From assembly GCA_016869535.1 (NCBI GenBank), contig VGDX01000001.1, positions 1-64,000 on the forward strand: a DNA stretch of 64,000 bases. Direction: 5' to 3'. The translations under genes were made by a program, and so were the position numbers. Each line of letters begins with the position of its first letter. The first letter of the stretch is position 1. This document shows, piece after piece, positions 42,802 to 52,070 of the stretch. The notes under the pieces were generated by a model, which saw nothing but the letters and a program-made list of their open reading frames with translations, was not told where the DNA came from and did no database searches. Source of the DNA: Alphaproteobacteria bacterium (GTDB lineage Bacteria; Pseudomonadota; Alphaproteobacteria; Rhizobiales; Methyloligellaceae).

Positions 42802-43826
42802 ATACCGCGATGCCCCTCTCGGACAGTGAGCTGTTCGCCACTGCCCGACGGCTGACCCGATCTGCCGGGTGCCCGGCGCCAGTTATGCTGGAACGGCTCG
42901 TTGGCGGCCGCAATAACCGCGTGTTCCGTGTCGCTACAGAGGGCGGACCGTCTTTGTTCCTCAAGTCTTATTTTCACGATCCGCGCGACCCACGCGAGCG
43001 CCTTTCGGCCGAATGGAGCTTTCTCACCTATGCATGGGATAAGGGCATCCGTCTCGTGCCCGAGCCGCTCGCGGCTGACTGGAATCATCATACCGGCCTC
43101 TATGCATTCGTGACGGGGTGCAAGATCGCTCCCGACGAAGTGTCTTGGACGCATCTGGAAGCCGCAGCGGATTTTTTGGTCGCGCTGAATGCGCCCCCGC
43201 GGCGTCTTGAAGATATGCCACCGGCCTCGGAGGCCTGCTTCTCGCTCGCCGAGCATATGGCTTTGGTCGACGGTCGTGTCGCGAGGCTGGCGAACCTTGA
43301 TTCAAACGTACCTTATTGCGAGCAGGCTCAATGCTTCGTGCGTACGAAGTTGACGCCCATCTGGAAGAAGCTGAAGCACGAAATTGAGGAGCAAGGCCTG
43401 ACCCTCGGATTGACCGCAACACTCGACGATACCGAGACCATCATCTCGCCGTCGGATTTCGGTTTTCATAACATGTTGGTCGCCGATGACGGACGGCTGA
43501 TGTTTACCGATTTCGAATATGCTGGCCGCGACGATCCGGCCAAGCTCGTATGCGACTTTTTCTGCCAGCCGGAGATGCCGGCACCTATGGAATATTACGA
43601 GCGCTTCAAGGCCAGGCTCTTCGATGGTCTTGGACTAGGGCCAAGCCACAAAACCCGCTGCAGTTTGCTTTTGGATGTTTACCGGATTAAGTGGACGTGC
43701 ATAATCCTGAACGATTTCCGGACTGTTGGCGCAGTACAACGCGCCTTTGCCGGAGACGATGCCAGGTTTGAGCGCTACGCGGCGCAACTCGCGAAAGCCG
43801 AGATGAAACTCTCTGAGGTCGTGTAG
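42798..43826 (+). CDS. aminoglycoside-phosphotransferase/choline-kinase-like protein
   Basis: 342 aa. The GGRNNRVFRV glycine loop and LFLKSY lysine in the N-lobe, a catalytic loop reading SPSDFGFHNML (the H-G-D-x-x-x-x-N Brenner motif with Asp and Asn kept but His replaced by Ser), and the DFG-like FTDFEYAG are visible. Such kinases phosphorylate small hydroxyl compounds such as sugars, choline or aminoglycosides. Here the natural target is likely a sugar intermediate of the operon. It is the last gene of the run that starts at 36671 and overlaps the HAD gene by 4 bases. Confidence 0.77.
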   Translation: MNTAMPLSDSELFATARRLTRSAGCPAPVMLERLVGGRNNRVFRVATEGGPSLFLKSYFHDPRDPRERLSAEWSFLTYAWDKGIRLVPEPLAADWNHHTGLYAFVTGCKIAPDEVSWTHLEAAADFLVALNAPPRRLEDMPPASEACFSLAEHMALVDGRVARLANLDSNVPYCEQAQCFVRTKLTPIWKKLKHEIEEQGLTLGLTATLDDTETIISPSDFGFHNMLVADDGRLMFTDFEYAGRDDPAKLVCDFFCQPEMPAPMEYYERFKARLFDGLGLGPSHKTRCSLLLDVYRIKWTCIILNDFRTVGAVQRAFAGDDARFERYAAQLAKAEMKLSEVV

Positions 43827-43904
43827 ATAGATCCTGATGGCATGACCCGTTAAGCCCCTGGGGAATTGGATATCTGCTCGCGGCCGGAAGGCTGAAACTT
43901 CGCT

Positions 43905-45170
43905 TCATGCCGTCCAGCCATAGCGCTGGAAAAGATGCTCGGGAATCAGTTCAGTCATCCGCGCAATGTTCGCCGGGGAAATGTGTTGCCGCCATTCACT
44001 GGGTCTGCCGGAGCGAAAGTTCCGGAGCTTGTCTTTAGGCGCAAGGTGGAATTCTTCGGGAGTAATACCGTAGAAATCAAAGATAGATTGAAAAAATGCG
44101 TGTTCGTCGGTTGCTAACTGCTCATGAGATGTGATCAACACCTTAATCCTGGGATCCTCATCAAGATAATCCGACCACTCCAAAAGCCATTTAAGGCTGA
44201 GTTTGAAGAAAGTGTCGATGTGATATTCTAATTGTTCATCATCCGACAAGCTATAGAACTCTTGGGATAGTCTCTTCTGTAACCCGGGCTTCGATCGGCA
44301 GTAGTGCATCCAGCTATACGCGGTCGCACGTGGATCTCGAACATGAAGGACCATTCGGTCTATCCCGGCTGCTAACAAGGTTGTCATGTTTTCAGGAGTG
44401 CATTGGATGTGAACAGATGCCACGAGACCGCCCAGCCCGAAATTCCTGGCCATTCTGGGGTTAACGGTATTGTTCGGAAAATTACCCCTGTAAAGTTTGG
44501 CAGGTTTCGCGTAAGCGAGCGTTTGCGCAATCGTTGAGCCTACATATTTCGTGCCCGCTTTCGGCAAGGATGCCACGACGATGCTGGGTTTTTTGGCAAG
44601 CTCGGAGATTTCTTCAAAATTGCGGTGCAGCATCCCGTACTTTTTTTGATCTTGCAGCTCGCTTTTTAGGGCTTTCAGTTCTCGTGCGATTGTTCCCCGC
44701 TCCTCCGCAAGTCTTTTGTAGCGCGTGAATTGAGACCTCAAGCGCTTCCAATCTTTGACCGTTCCACTTGGCTCCTCACCTCCAGCGCGCAGGAGTGAGT
44801 CAACTAACGCTGCGGCCTGCCTGTAGCGGAGTATATGCTGCCTGTTGCGTTTGAGATCTTCAAGCTCGGAGACTTCTTCAAAATTGCCGCGCAGTATCCC
44901 GTATTTTTTTAGAGCTTTCAGTTCTCGTCTGACTGCTTCGCGCTCCTCCGCAAGCTTTTTGTAGCGCGCGAACTGAGTCTCCAAGCGCTCCCAATCTGCG
45001 GCGGTTCCGCTCGGTTCCTCACCTGCAGCGCTCAGGAGCGTGCCAACCAGCGTTGCAGCCTGTCTGTAGCGAAGTATGTGTTCCATGCTACGTTTAAGGT
45101 CGATAGAGGTGCCGCTAGGTTCTTTCCCCTTCGACTCGAAGAATCTCTGCGACCAGTTCGTCAGCCGCAT
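43905..45170 (-). CDS. family-A sulfotransferase-like protein with tandem EPSGT repeats
   Basis: 421 aa from ATG 45170, chosen over a TTG four codons upstream because AAGGG lies about 5 bases before it. Residues ~15-190 are a charged, probably coiled-coil leader with an 81-residue tandem repeat: HILRYR at 31 and 112, GEEPSGT at 50 and 131, with a partial third copy GKEPSGT at 15. The C-terminal domain has VASLPKAGTKYVGST, MVLHVRDPRATAY (near 277-282) and NFRSGRPSEWR...HLFQRYGW. Domain order matches the 412-aa paralogue at 24853. Function is inferred as sulfate transfer. Confidence 0.78.
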   Translation of the reverse strand: MRLTNWSQRFFESKGKEPSGTSIDLKRSMEHILRYRQAATLVGTLLSAAGEEPSGTAADWERLETQFARYKKLAEEREAVRRELKALKKYGILRGNFEEVSELEDLKRNRQHILRYRQAAALVDSLLRAGGEEPSGTVKDWKRLRSQFTRYKRLAEERGTIARELKALKSELQDQKKYGMLHRNFEEISELAKKPSIVVASLPKAGTKYVGSTIAQTLAYAKPAKLYRGNFPNNTVNPRMARNFGLGGLVASVHIQCTPENMTTLLAAGIDRMVLHVRDPRATAYSWMHYCRSKPGLQKRLSQEFYSLSDDEQLEYHIDTFFKLSLKWLLEWSDYLDEDPRIKVLITSHEQLATDEHAFFQSIFDFYGITPEEFHLAPKDKLRNFRSGRPSEWRQHISPANIARMTELIPEHLFQRYGWTA

Positions 45171-45307
45171 TGATCCCTTCAATGCCTAGAGCCGCCTCCT
45201 TAAGGTTGACGTCCATGTTCCCGTCCGCTTTGGCTTGGCACTTTGATGCGTTGCTTCTACCGCAGGGGTATTCATAATGCTAGGCTTGGGAGCATATGAG
45301 GTAGCCT

Positions 45308-45691
45308 TCATAAGCGCAACGGAGCTGCTGAGTGCGTCGGCGAGCAGTGTGCAAGTATGGCAACCTTAATGCAAGCAGCGTTGACGGCTGCTCTTAGAGC
45401 CGACCGCAGCAAGTTGACCTGGTATGGGTGATCTTCGTAGTTCCACAAAGTCCGGGCACTCGCCACGTAAGTGAGGGCATCCAGGTTAACGATTGTCAGA
45501 TTCGTTTCGGAGAGTAGATAACGGACCAGGGATGAGCCAAGAAAGCCGCCCCCCCCAGTGATCAGAACCGTATCCGTGTCGAAATTACGCAGCACCGCCC
45601 CCCTGCTGTACCGGCGTACTTTTCTCGCTAGCATATCCACTATTGCGGCTAGTAGTTTGCTGGTCCGTGAAGCTTGATAGTAGCCGGGCAA
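45308..45691 (-). pseudogene. 5' remnant of a dTDP-glucose 4,6-dehydratase-like (rmlB) gene
   Basis: The 127-codon frame contains one recognisable block, residues ~42-95: TVLITGGGGFLGSSLVRYLL, then VNLDALTYVASARTL, then a segment ending YEDHPYQ. This is the N-terminal Rossmann unit of RmlB-like SDRs. The following ~30 residues are unrelated to the family, and the catalytic TDE and YxxxK parts are missing. A full enzyme is about 330-350 residues. This is a truncated gene, presumably left by rearrangement beside the repeat-bearing sulfotransferase gene. Confidence 0.65.
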
Positions 45692-45874
45692 CCGCTTGCT
45701 TTTACGAAGTTACCGCGTTAAGTGGAGCCGGCAATTTGACCGCTTCGTACCGTTAGTGCCGCCGATGAGCCATCCTCCCGGGATAATCTCCGGATATCGC
45801 GCAGTGGGCATAGCGCACCGAGGCTTGGGGCGAAATTCATAAATTCAATGCTCTAAAGGGGTGGCGTGAAGTAG

Positions 45875-46537
45875 ATGGTTTACCGGCAGTTTGTCAGCGT
45901 TAATCACAGTTCGACCAAGCGCGATTATATCGCCCGCGTCACGGAGCGTGATAAGGCCGAAGTCGCCGAGCTGGCCATCCAGTACGATTACGATTACTGG
46001 GACGGGAGCCGGCAGACCGGCTATGGCGGCTATAAATATGATGGCCGCTGGCGCAAGGTCGCCGATGCCATGATCGATCTCTATGGCATCAAGCCCGGCA
46101 TGCGCGTCCTCGACGTGGGCTGCGGCAAGGGATTTCTGCTGCACGATTTCCTGGAAGCATGTCCGGGCATCGAAGTCGCCGGGATAGACGTATCACGTTA
46201 CGCTATCGAGCACGCCATGGAGAAGGTGAAGCCGCATATCAAGCAGGGTTCGGCGACCAAGTTGCCCTGGCCTGACGACCATTTCGACTTCATCATCTCG
46301 ATCAACGCGCTGCACAATTTGTACGTCTACGACCTCTGGTCCGCGCTCAAGGAGATCGAGCGTGTGGGACGCGGGAGCAAATATCTCTGCGTCGAGGCTT
46401 ATCGCAACGAGCGCGAGAAGGTGAACCTGATGTACTGGCAGCTCACCTGCCGCGCCTTCCACACGCCGGCCGAGTGGGAATGGATCTTTCAGCAGACCGG
46501 CTATTCGGGCGATCACGAATATATTTTCTTCGAATAG
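45875..46537 (+). CDS. class I SAM-dependent methyltransferase
   Basis: 220 aa. Motif I is RVLDVGCGKGFLLHDF (about 75-90), then VAGIDVSRYAIEHA, and WPDDHFDFIISINALHNL at the post-II position. The N-terminal ~60 residues are charged with a conserved-looking YDYDYWDGSRQTGYGGYKYDGRW patch of aromatic residues. Small-molecule methylation, probably of a sugar intermediate, is likely. It is the first of four closely spaced plus-strand genes, followed after 34 bases by the NovU/TylCIII-like gene. Confidence 0.85.
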   Translation: MVYRQFVSVNHSSTKRDYIARVTERDKAEVAELAIQYDYDYWDGSRQTGYGGYKYDGRWRKVADAMIDLYGIKPGMRVLDVGCGKGFLLHDFLEACPGIEVAGIDVSRYAIEHAMEKVKPHIKQGSATKLPWPDDHFDFIISINALHNLYVYDLWSALKEIERVGRGSKYLCVEAYRNEREKVNLMYWQLTCRAFHTPAEWEWIFQQTGYSGDHEYIFFE

Positions 46538-46571
46538 CGGCTGCCGAGTCCGGGAGAGGGGAATTACGCTA

Positions 46572-47858
46572 GTGGCTGGATTATCCAGAAGCCGGAACGA
46601 TTGCAGGCTGTGTCACTCGACCAACTTGCATAAGTCAATTCCGCTTTGTCCGCTACCCGTGGCTTCGCCGAATGTGGGCGCGCAGGCGACGGTCGAGGAG
46701 ACCGCGCCTGCTGATGTCTATCGCTGTCTCGATTGCGGCGCGCTCCAGCTTCTGACCATGGTCGATCCCGAGTTTCAGTATCGCACCTTCAAATACACAA
46801 CCGGCGTATCGGCCGGCCTGGTCGACCACTTCCGCACTTTGATCGATGCGCTTGCCGCTCAAGGCGAGATCGCCAAGGGCAAGCTCGTGTTCGACATCGG
46901 CAGCAATGACGGCTCGCTGCTGCAGCTGGCCCTCCCTCATGGTGCGCGCGTGCTCGGCATCGATCCCGCGGTGGAGACCGCAAGGACCGCGACCACGGCC
47001 GGCATCCCCACTATCGGCGAGTTCTTCAGCGAAGCCATGGGCCGTAGGATCAAGACTGAACATGGCCCGGCCGATTTGGTTATCTCGGCCAACACGGTCG
47101 CCAATATCGACGATCTCGACGATTTCTTCGCGGGCGTCGCCAGCGTCATGGCTGACGACGGCCTGTTCATCATCGAGACGCAGTATGCGCTCGACGTGCT
47201 GGAGAAGACGCTGCTCGACGTGATCTATCACGAGCACATCTCCTATTTCGCCGTGAAGCCCATGCGTTCGTTTCTCGCGCACCACGGCCTGGAGCTGGTT
47301 GACGCTGCGCGTATCGCACCGAAAGGCGGCTCAATCCGGTTCTATATCCAGAAGCGCGGCGGACCGCGCGCAGTCCCCAGGCGGGTCGCTGACATGGTGG
47401 CGAACGAAGAGGCCGTTGGGCTCTACGATGACAAGCTCTTTTCAGGCTTCAACCAGCGTATCGCCAAGCTCGGCGAGGAATTGCACGCAAGACTGGAAAG
47501 GTCACGGCGCGAGACCGGCCGTGCGCTTGCCTTCGGCAGCTCGGTGGGCTGCGCGGCGCTGGTGCATTATTTCGATCTAGGCAAGAGCATCGACGCGATC
47601 TTCGACGATCATCCCTTCGTCAATTATATGCGCCGGCCCGGCGGCACCATTCCGGTCCTGTCCGGAGCCCAGCTTGCCAACGAGGCGCCGACCGACGTGG
47701 CCGTGCTCGCCTGGCGCTATGCCGATCTCATCTCGGCAAGACAAGCCGATTTTTGTAATGCTGGCGGCCGCTTTTACACGGTACTGCCGGACGTAAAGGT
47801 GGTGGCGGACGCCTCGCGCGAAGCAAGCGAGACCGGGCGCAAGCGCTCGGCGGGATAG
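46572..47858 (+). CDS. NovU/TylCIII-type sugar C-methyltransferase
   Basis: 428 aa in three parts: an N-terminal zinc-binding-like segment with Cys pairs (CRLCHS and RCLDCGA, about 11-55), a central methyltransferase (LVFDIGSNDGSLLQL, about 104-118; VISANTVANIDDL; IIETQYALDVLE), and a C-terminal domain with AFGSSVGCAALVHY. This is the architecture of TDP-sugar C-methyltransferases that use a 4-keto sugar, such as NovU and TylCIII. It fits the 4,6-dehydratase-like SDR in the window as provider of the keto sugar. The GTG start and size match the family. Confidence 0.85.
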   Translation: MAGLSRSRNDCRLCHSTNLHKSIPLCPLPVASPNVGAQATVEETAPADVYRCLDCGALQLLTMVDPEFQYRTFKYTTGVSAGLVDHFRTLIDALAAQGEIAKGKLVFDIGSNDGSLLQLALPHGARVLGIDPAVETARTATTAGIPTIGEFFSEAMGRRIKTEHGPADLVISANTVANIDDLDDFFAGVASVMADDGLFIIETQYALDVLEKTLLDVIYHEHISYFAVKPMRSFLAHHGLELVDAARIAPKGGSIRFYIQKRGGPRAVPRRVADMVANEEAVGLYDDKLFSGFNQRIAKLGEELHARLERSRRETGRALAFGSSVGCAALVHYFDLGKSIDAIFDDHPFVNYMRRPGGTIPVLSGAQLANEAPTDVAVLAWRYADLISARQADFCNAGGRFYTVLPDVKVVADASREASETGRKRSAG

Positions 47859-47868
47859 AGCGATACAG

Positions 47869-48894
47869 GTGGCGAACATGGACGATGTCACAGTCGTAGC
47901 GGATATCGGAGCGCGTTATGGGATGCATCCGAGCTGGAACGGGTTCGATGCGAAAATGCGCTATATCGCCTTCGAGCCGGACGAGGAGGAGGCCGAGCGT
48001 CTGCGCCTCAACGTCATATCGACCGAAACCATGCAATACGAGGTTCTAACGACGGCGCTCGACCGGTTCGAGGGCGGGCGCGATTTCCATCTCCTGAAAC
48101 ATCGGGGTTTAAGCTCTTGCCTCAAGCCAGATCTCACCTCCGAGTGCTTCCGGCATCTGAAGCCGGGTCAGGCGGAGATCGAGAAGGTTATCAAAATCAA
48201 AGTGCGCCGCCTCGACGACGTGATGGACGAGCAGGGCGTCGTGCCCGACTTCCTCAAGGTCGATACCGAGGGCACTGAGCAGGACGTGGTCGAGGGAGCT
48301 GAGAAACTGTTCGAGTGCGGCGTTCTCGGCGTGCGCGCCAGCTGCAATTTCCAACCTTGCTTTATCGGCCAACGGCTATTCTCCGAGCAGCACGATTATC
48401 TTTTGGCGCGCGATTTCGTGCTGCTGAACCTCGATTACCGCGGCTACGGCTTTCCGCGGCTCGGCCTGTTCCGCAAGCCCGACCCGATGGAGAACGAGGA
48501 TTTCCGATACGGCATTCTCGTTCACGCCGACGGTGTGTGGGTGCGCAAGCTATCAAGCATCGACAAGCTCTATAGCGGCGACGCGCGCGCCTTTGCGCGG
48601 CTGAAACTCGCCTATTTCTGCATGCTCAACAACGCGCCCGACTATGGCGTCGACATTGCGCGGGAAACGCGTGCGGCCGGAGAGTTTTCCCCAGCAGTCA
48701 AGTCAAGCCGGCTCTACCAGGCGCTGCGGCTGCATATGGCGCGGTTCCTCGGCCGCTGGCGCACAGTCCCGGACGATCAGTGGGAGAAAGCCGCTCACCT
48801 CTACAGGTCGATCTTCGACCAGGAGCTTCAAGGGGGGAGTGGATTCTATCCTCAGGTCAACGCCATGATGCAGGCACTGCGCGAGGCCGCTTGA
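47869..48894 (+). CDS. FkbM-type methyltransferase
   Basis: 341 aa. FkbM-like landmarks are VVADIGARYGMHPSW (motif I, near the N-terminus), YIAFEPDEEEAERL, LDDVMDEQGVVPDFLKVDTEGTE (the family's L-K-x-D-x-E-G block) and a C-terminal extension of ~110 residues. These enzymes O-methylate sugars and are common in polysaccharide clusters. It begins with GTG, 10 bases after the C-methyltransferase stop, and is followed 3 bases on by the WbuC-like cupin gene. Confidence 0.85.
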   Translation: MANMDDVTVVADIGARYGMHPSWNGFDAKMRYIAFEPDEEEAERLRLNVISTETMQYEVLTTALDRFEGGRDFHLLKHRGLSSCLKPDLTSECFRHLKPGQAEIEKVIKIKVRRLDDVMDEQGVVPDFLKVDTEGTEQDVVEGAEKLFECGVLGVRASCNFQPCFIGQRLFSEQHDYLLARDFVLLNLDYRGYGFPRLGLFRKPDPMENEDFRYGILVHADGVWVRKLSSIDKLYSGDARAFARLKLAYFCMLNNAPDYGVDIARETRAAGEFSPAVKSSRLYQALRLHMARFLGRWRTVPDDQWEKAAHLYRSIFDQELQGGSGFYPQVNAMMQALREAA

Positions 48895-48897
48895 CCG

Positions 48898-49443
48898 ATG
48901 CCAGTCAAGGGCTTCCGGTCATTCGCCCCCTCGGTATTCGAGACCGAAAGCGATCCTGTCACCATCGGACTGGAAGAGATAGAGGCCCTGATCGCCGAGG
49001 CGAAAAGGCAGCCGAATGGCCGAGCGCGGCTTTTGTTGCACGCCAACCGCGAGGACGGTCTGCATGAGATGGTGATCGCCTTGCCGAAGACGAGCTGCGA
49101 TCACCCGCACATCAACTACAAGTCGGGTAAGTCCTTCACGGCCGTATCAGGTCAGTTCGCGGTAGTGCACTTTTCGGATGACGGCTCGCTCATTACCCCG
49201 GTCGTGCTTTCGGCGGGTCCCTGGCCCGGCGCTAAATTGACGCGGTTACGCCGACCGACCTGGCATACGATCATTCCACTCGAAGGCGACACGGTGTTCG
49301 TGGAGACGATCATCGGCCCATTTACCGGCAATTTCTTCGCTGAATGGTTCCCGGACAAGAATAGCGCTGAGCGCAAGACTGCCGAGCAGTACGTGCACGA
49401 CTTAGCACGCGAAGCGGCGGACCGCCTGGACAAACGCGCTTAG
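48898..49443 (+). CDS. WbuC-like cupin-fold protein
   Basis: 181 aa. The block [19 protein letters not shown], followed by [28 protein letters not shown], matches the WbuC family of small cupin proteins found in O-antigen clusters. The HxH pair (DHPHINY) fits the metal-binding cupin motif. WbuC proteins lack a firmly assigned reaction, so only a role in O-antigen sugar metabolism is inferred. It is separated from the FkbM gene by 3 bases and overlaps the convergent gmhB stop by 4 bases. Confidence 0.75.
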   Translation: MPVKGFRSFAPSVFETESDPVTIGLEEIEALIAEAKRQPNGRARLLLHANREDGLHEMVIALPKTSCDHPHINYKSGKSFTAVSGQFAVVHFSDDGSLITPVVLSAGPWPGAKLTRLRRPTWHTIIPLEGDTVFVETIIGPFTGNFFAEWFPDKNSAERKTAEQYVHDLAREAADRLDKRA

Positions 49444-50009
49444 CGCGATGGTGTGAGACTGGCAGCGATACCGCGCGCAAGAAGCTTGGCGCGCACGAAA
49501 GCCGCAAGATCGCCGCCCGGAAACAAATAACCATCGATGCCGGCACGCCGCGCCGCTTCAAGATCGTTGCCGGTATCGCCGATCAGGAAGGAACGGGTTA
49601 GGTCGACCGGCCAATCTCTGGCTGCAGACAGAATCATGCCGGGATTAGGCTTGCGGTCCGGGTGATCGTCCACGCGATAGTCCTCGACCATAGCATCGCG
49701 GTAGTAGGGACAGTAGTAGAAACCATCGATCCGGGCGCCCACAGTGGCGAGTTCTGCTCTCATCCAGTCATGTAGAGCCTGCACATGAGACTCCTCGAAA
49801 TACCCCCGCGCCACCCCCGACTGGTTGGTGACGACAAAAACGAAATGTTCCGACTCGTTGAGGAGCCGAACCGCCTCCTTGGCGCCGGTAATCCAGTAGA
49901 ATGACTCGGGCTTGTGAACATAGCCAGAGTCCTGGTTCAGCACCCCATCACGGTCGAGAAAGGCGGCAGGCCGCATGGATTGCGACGTTTCGAACGTCCT
50001 TGTGAGCAT
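49440..50009 (-). CDS. gmhB: heptose-1,7-bisphosphate 7-phosphatase GmhB-like
   Basis: 189-aa HAD-family histidinol-phosphatase-like protein. Motif I is [12 protein letters not shown] (Asp19 and Asp21), motif [13 protein letters not shown], motif III KPNPGMI, and motif [17 protein letters not shown]. GmhB removes the C7 phosphate between the kinase and nucleotidylyltransferase steps of heptose activation. The zinc loop is altered: only Cys100 of the usual C-x-H...C-x-C set is visible, the others reading Tyr and an Asp/His/Pro stretch. Met12 (49976) is an alternative start. It completes the pathway with gmhA and the HldE-like gene. Confidence 0.84.
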   Translation of the reverse strand: MLTRTFETSQSMRPAAFLDRDGVLNQDSGYVHKPESFYWITGAKEAVRLLNESEHFVFVVTNQSGVARGYFEESHVQALHDWMRAELATVGARIDGFYYCPYYRDAMVEDYRVDDHPDRKPNPGMILSAARDWPVDLTRSFLIGDTGNDLEAARRAGIDGYLFPGGDLAAFVRAKLLARGIAASLTPSR

Positions 50010-50384
50010 ACATTTCTAAGGGCTACGCTTGACGTTTTAGTACAAGTGATCGACCTGCACAATGATCTGAAGCCGGGCTAATGACATTGGCTTGAGTAGC
50101 CGAACGAGCCCTAGAGCACAGGCCGAGTGCATCGAAGATTACGGATCGTTTTCTTTGCGGCCGTCGCCTTTATGGCGGCCATAAGATAGAGAGAAGTGTG
50201 TTGCCACCGATCTGGCTTTCTCCCCCACCTTGCCTAGGAATCTCCTTTGGCCTCATAACCTAGCGATGGAATTGTTCTGCACCTTAACGGTGTAAGACTT
50301 TCCAAATCTTAAGCCCTGGAATTGACACACACCTACCCGCTATAAGTACGCGAGGGACAGAGAACTGGTCAGGGAATCGCGCAC
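50010..50384 (+). promoter_or_regulatory. 375-bp divergent intergenic region with palindrome and candidate promoter
   Basis: No gene is seen. A perfect 15-base odd palindrome, TTATGGCGGCCATAA, lies at 50170-50184 and could be an operator. TTGACA (50322-50327) and TATAAG (50341-50346) face the ligase gene, but the 13-base spacer is much shorter than the usual 17, so the promoter call is weak. The region separates minus-strand gmhB from the plus-strand ligase-like gene. Confidence 0.3.
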
Positions 50385-51716
50385 ATGAAGGCTCAATCGG
50401 ACCTTGGCCGTTTTGACGGCAACGGGCCCATTCTTCCCCTCCTCTTCTTCACGGCACCAGTGGTGACTTCGGTCCTCCCGCGCCTCACCCCTCTCTTCCT
50501 CTTCCTTATCGGTTTGACATTGGTGCTGCCCTCGCTGCGCAGAGGGCAAGGCATCGGTCAGTTGCTTGCATCGAACTCTGCGCTGAGCGCTTGTCTCGTA
50601 TTTGCACTCTATATTTTCATCAATGCGTCATGGGCCCTCGATCAAGGCGCTGCCCTAAGCAAGGCCGCTCTGCTGCTGGGCGCCATTCTCATCGTCTTTG
50701 CAGGGGCGCCGATATTCGCCGGTCTGAGTGGGTGGCAAATCCGCCGCACTGCAGTCGCCTTCGTCGCCGGCGCCCTCCTTGGCGCACTCTATCTCATGCT
50801 AGAATTGATTACCGAGGCCGCCCTCACTCGGGCCTTTATGAACGCAATGGCGATCTTACCCGAAAGGGCGAAGCACATAGCCGTCGTCAAAGGCGAGGTA
50901 AAAAGCATCAATCTGAGCGAGTTCAATCAGAACATCACCCTGCTTACCTTTCATCTCTGGCCCGGAGTCTTAATCCTTAGCGCGGTAAAAAATATCCCCT
51001 ATCGGACGCTAGCGATCATTCTGTTCACTCTGGCGTTTGCAATCCCCATTCTCGTCTCGGAGCATGACTCCTCGATAGTCGCCCTGTTTGGCTCAATTCT
51101 TGTTTTCTTTGTTGCAAGATTTTGGTCACGAGCAACGATCCGCGCCCTCGCGGCGCTATGGTGCCTCGGATTCGTGCTGATATTACCCCTGAACTTTCTC
51201 GCCTATAACGCCCAATTGCACTTGGCCGAGCCGCTGCCCGCGTCCCATAGGGCGAGGATTATCATCTGGGAATACACATCGGAACGCACGCTCGAGCGTC
51301 CCTTGTTCGGGATCGGCATGGACTCGACGCCGGGAATGCATCCGGACCCACCCCTTAAGACAGCTCCGTCGCAGCGGGAGAAACCGGAAGGCTTCGTCTT
51401 CAAGCGAACAACCGCCCATCACGCCCATAATATTTTTCTGCAAAGCTGGTACGAGCTTGGCCTGATCGGTGCGATTTTGCTTGCGACCACAGGGGTGCTT
51501 GTCGTGATGCGGATCGATCTCTTGCCGCCTAGAGCCCAGCCCTATGCCGCGGCGGCGTTCGCGGCATTTGCGCTCATCGCCTCTTTCGCCTGGGGCATGT
51601 GGCAGACCTGGTTCATGTGCGCTGTGGCCCTGCTACCGCTTTATGTTGCAATTGCCAGCGTCACGGCTCGATCGCCAACGGATTCCCTATCCGATATCGG
51701 GTCGGAGGACCGCTAA
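50385..51716 (+). CDS. O-antigen ligase/polymerase-like membrane protein (Wzy_C family)
   Basis: 443 aa with about eleven hydrophobic segments and one large periplasmic loop. The Wzy_C/WaaL pattern is clear: RARIIIWEY...PLFGIGMDS with the conserved Arg before the loop, then AHHAHNIFLQSWYELG, where the H-x-x-x-L-x-x-x-x-x-E-x-G signature stands. Such proteins join lipid-linked glycan to lipid A core or polymerise repeats in the periplasm. Position at the right end of the biosynthetic genes fits the final assembly step. It is monocistronic, with no close neighbour on the same strand. Confidence 0.85.
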   Translation: MKAQSDLGRFDGNGPILPLLFFTAPVVTSVLPRLTPLFLFLIGLTLVLPSLRRGQGIGQLLASNSALSACLVFALYIFINASWALDQGAALSKAALLLGAILIVFAGAPIFAGLSGWQIRRTAVAFVAGALLGALYLMLELITEAALTRAFMNAMAILPERAKHIAVVKGEVKSINLSEFNQNITLLTFHLWPGVLILSAVKNIPYRTLAIILFTLAFAIPILVSEHDSSIVALFGSILVFFVARFWSRATIRALAALWCLGFVLILPLNFLAYNAQLHLAEPLPASHRARIIIWEYTSERTLERPLFGIGMDSTPGMHPDPPLKTAPSQREKPEGFVFKRTTAHHAHNIFLQSWYELGLIGAILLATTGVLVVMRIDLLPPRAQPYAAAAFAAFALIASFAWGMWQTWFMCAVALLPLYVAIASVTARSPTDSLSDIGSEDR

Positions 51717-52070
51717 AATGGCCTCGTCTGCCTCTCGTTCGGGGATGCTGCGCACGCTCGACAGAGACGCCATATCATCCGTAGCAGTCTAGCCGCTTGG
51801 CGTAAATATAGGCTTGAAACCTCCCATGCACGATCTCCTGATTATTCAATGAGATTGAGGCGTTCCTGGACTTCTCCGAGACGGGTGCTGCCTACTAGCT
51901 TCCGTCTCAGCGGCAGGTTTGATATACTATTTCCATTAGGGGGATTTCGGAGATAAGCCTCCGGGATTACAAGAGGCTCCAGCGGGAGCACCCGCCGTGA
52001 GTCCCCATCCGGCACCTCCACCCATCTTAAGCGATGAGCGTCCAAACTTGTCCTCTAGGAGGAGCAAGCC
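51717..52070 (+). other. 354-bp intergenic region before the protease gene
   Basis: No coding potential is seen. A hairpin with 7-base arms, GAGACGG (51878-51884) and CCGTCTC (51902-51908), and a 17-base loop lies midway. There is no T-run, so it is not an obvious terminator. Just before the next gene AGGAGGA (about 52055-52061) makes a strong ribosome-binding site. Confidence 0.35.
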
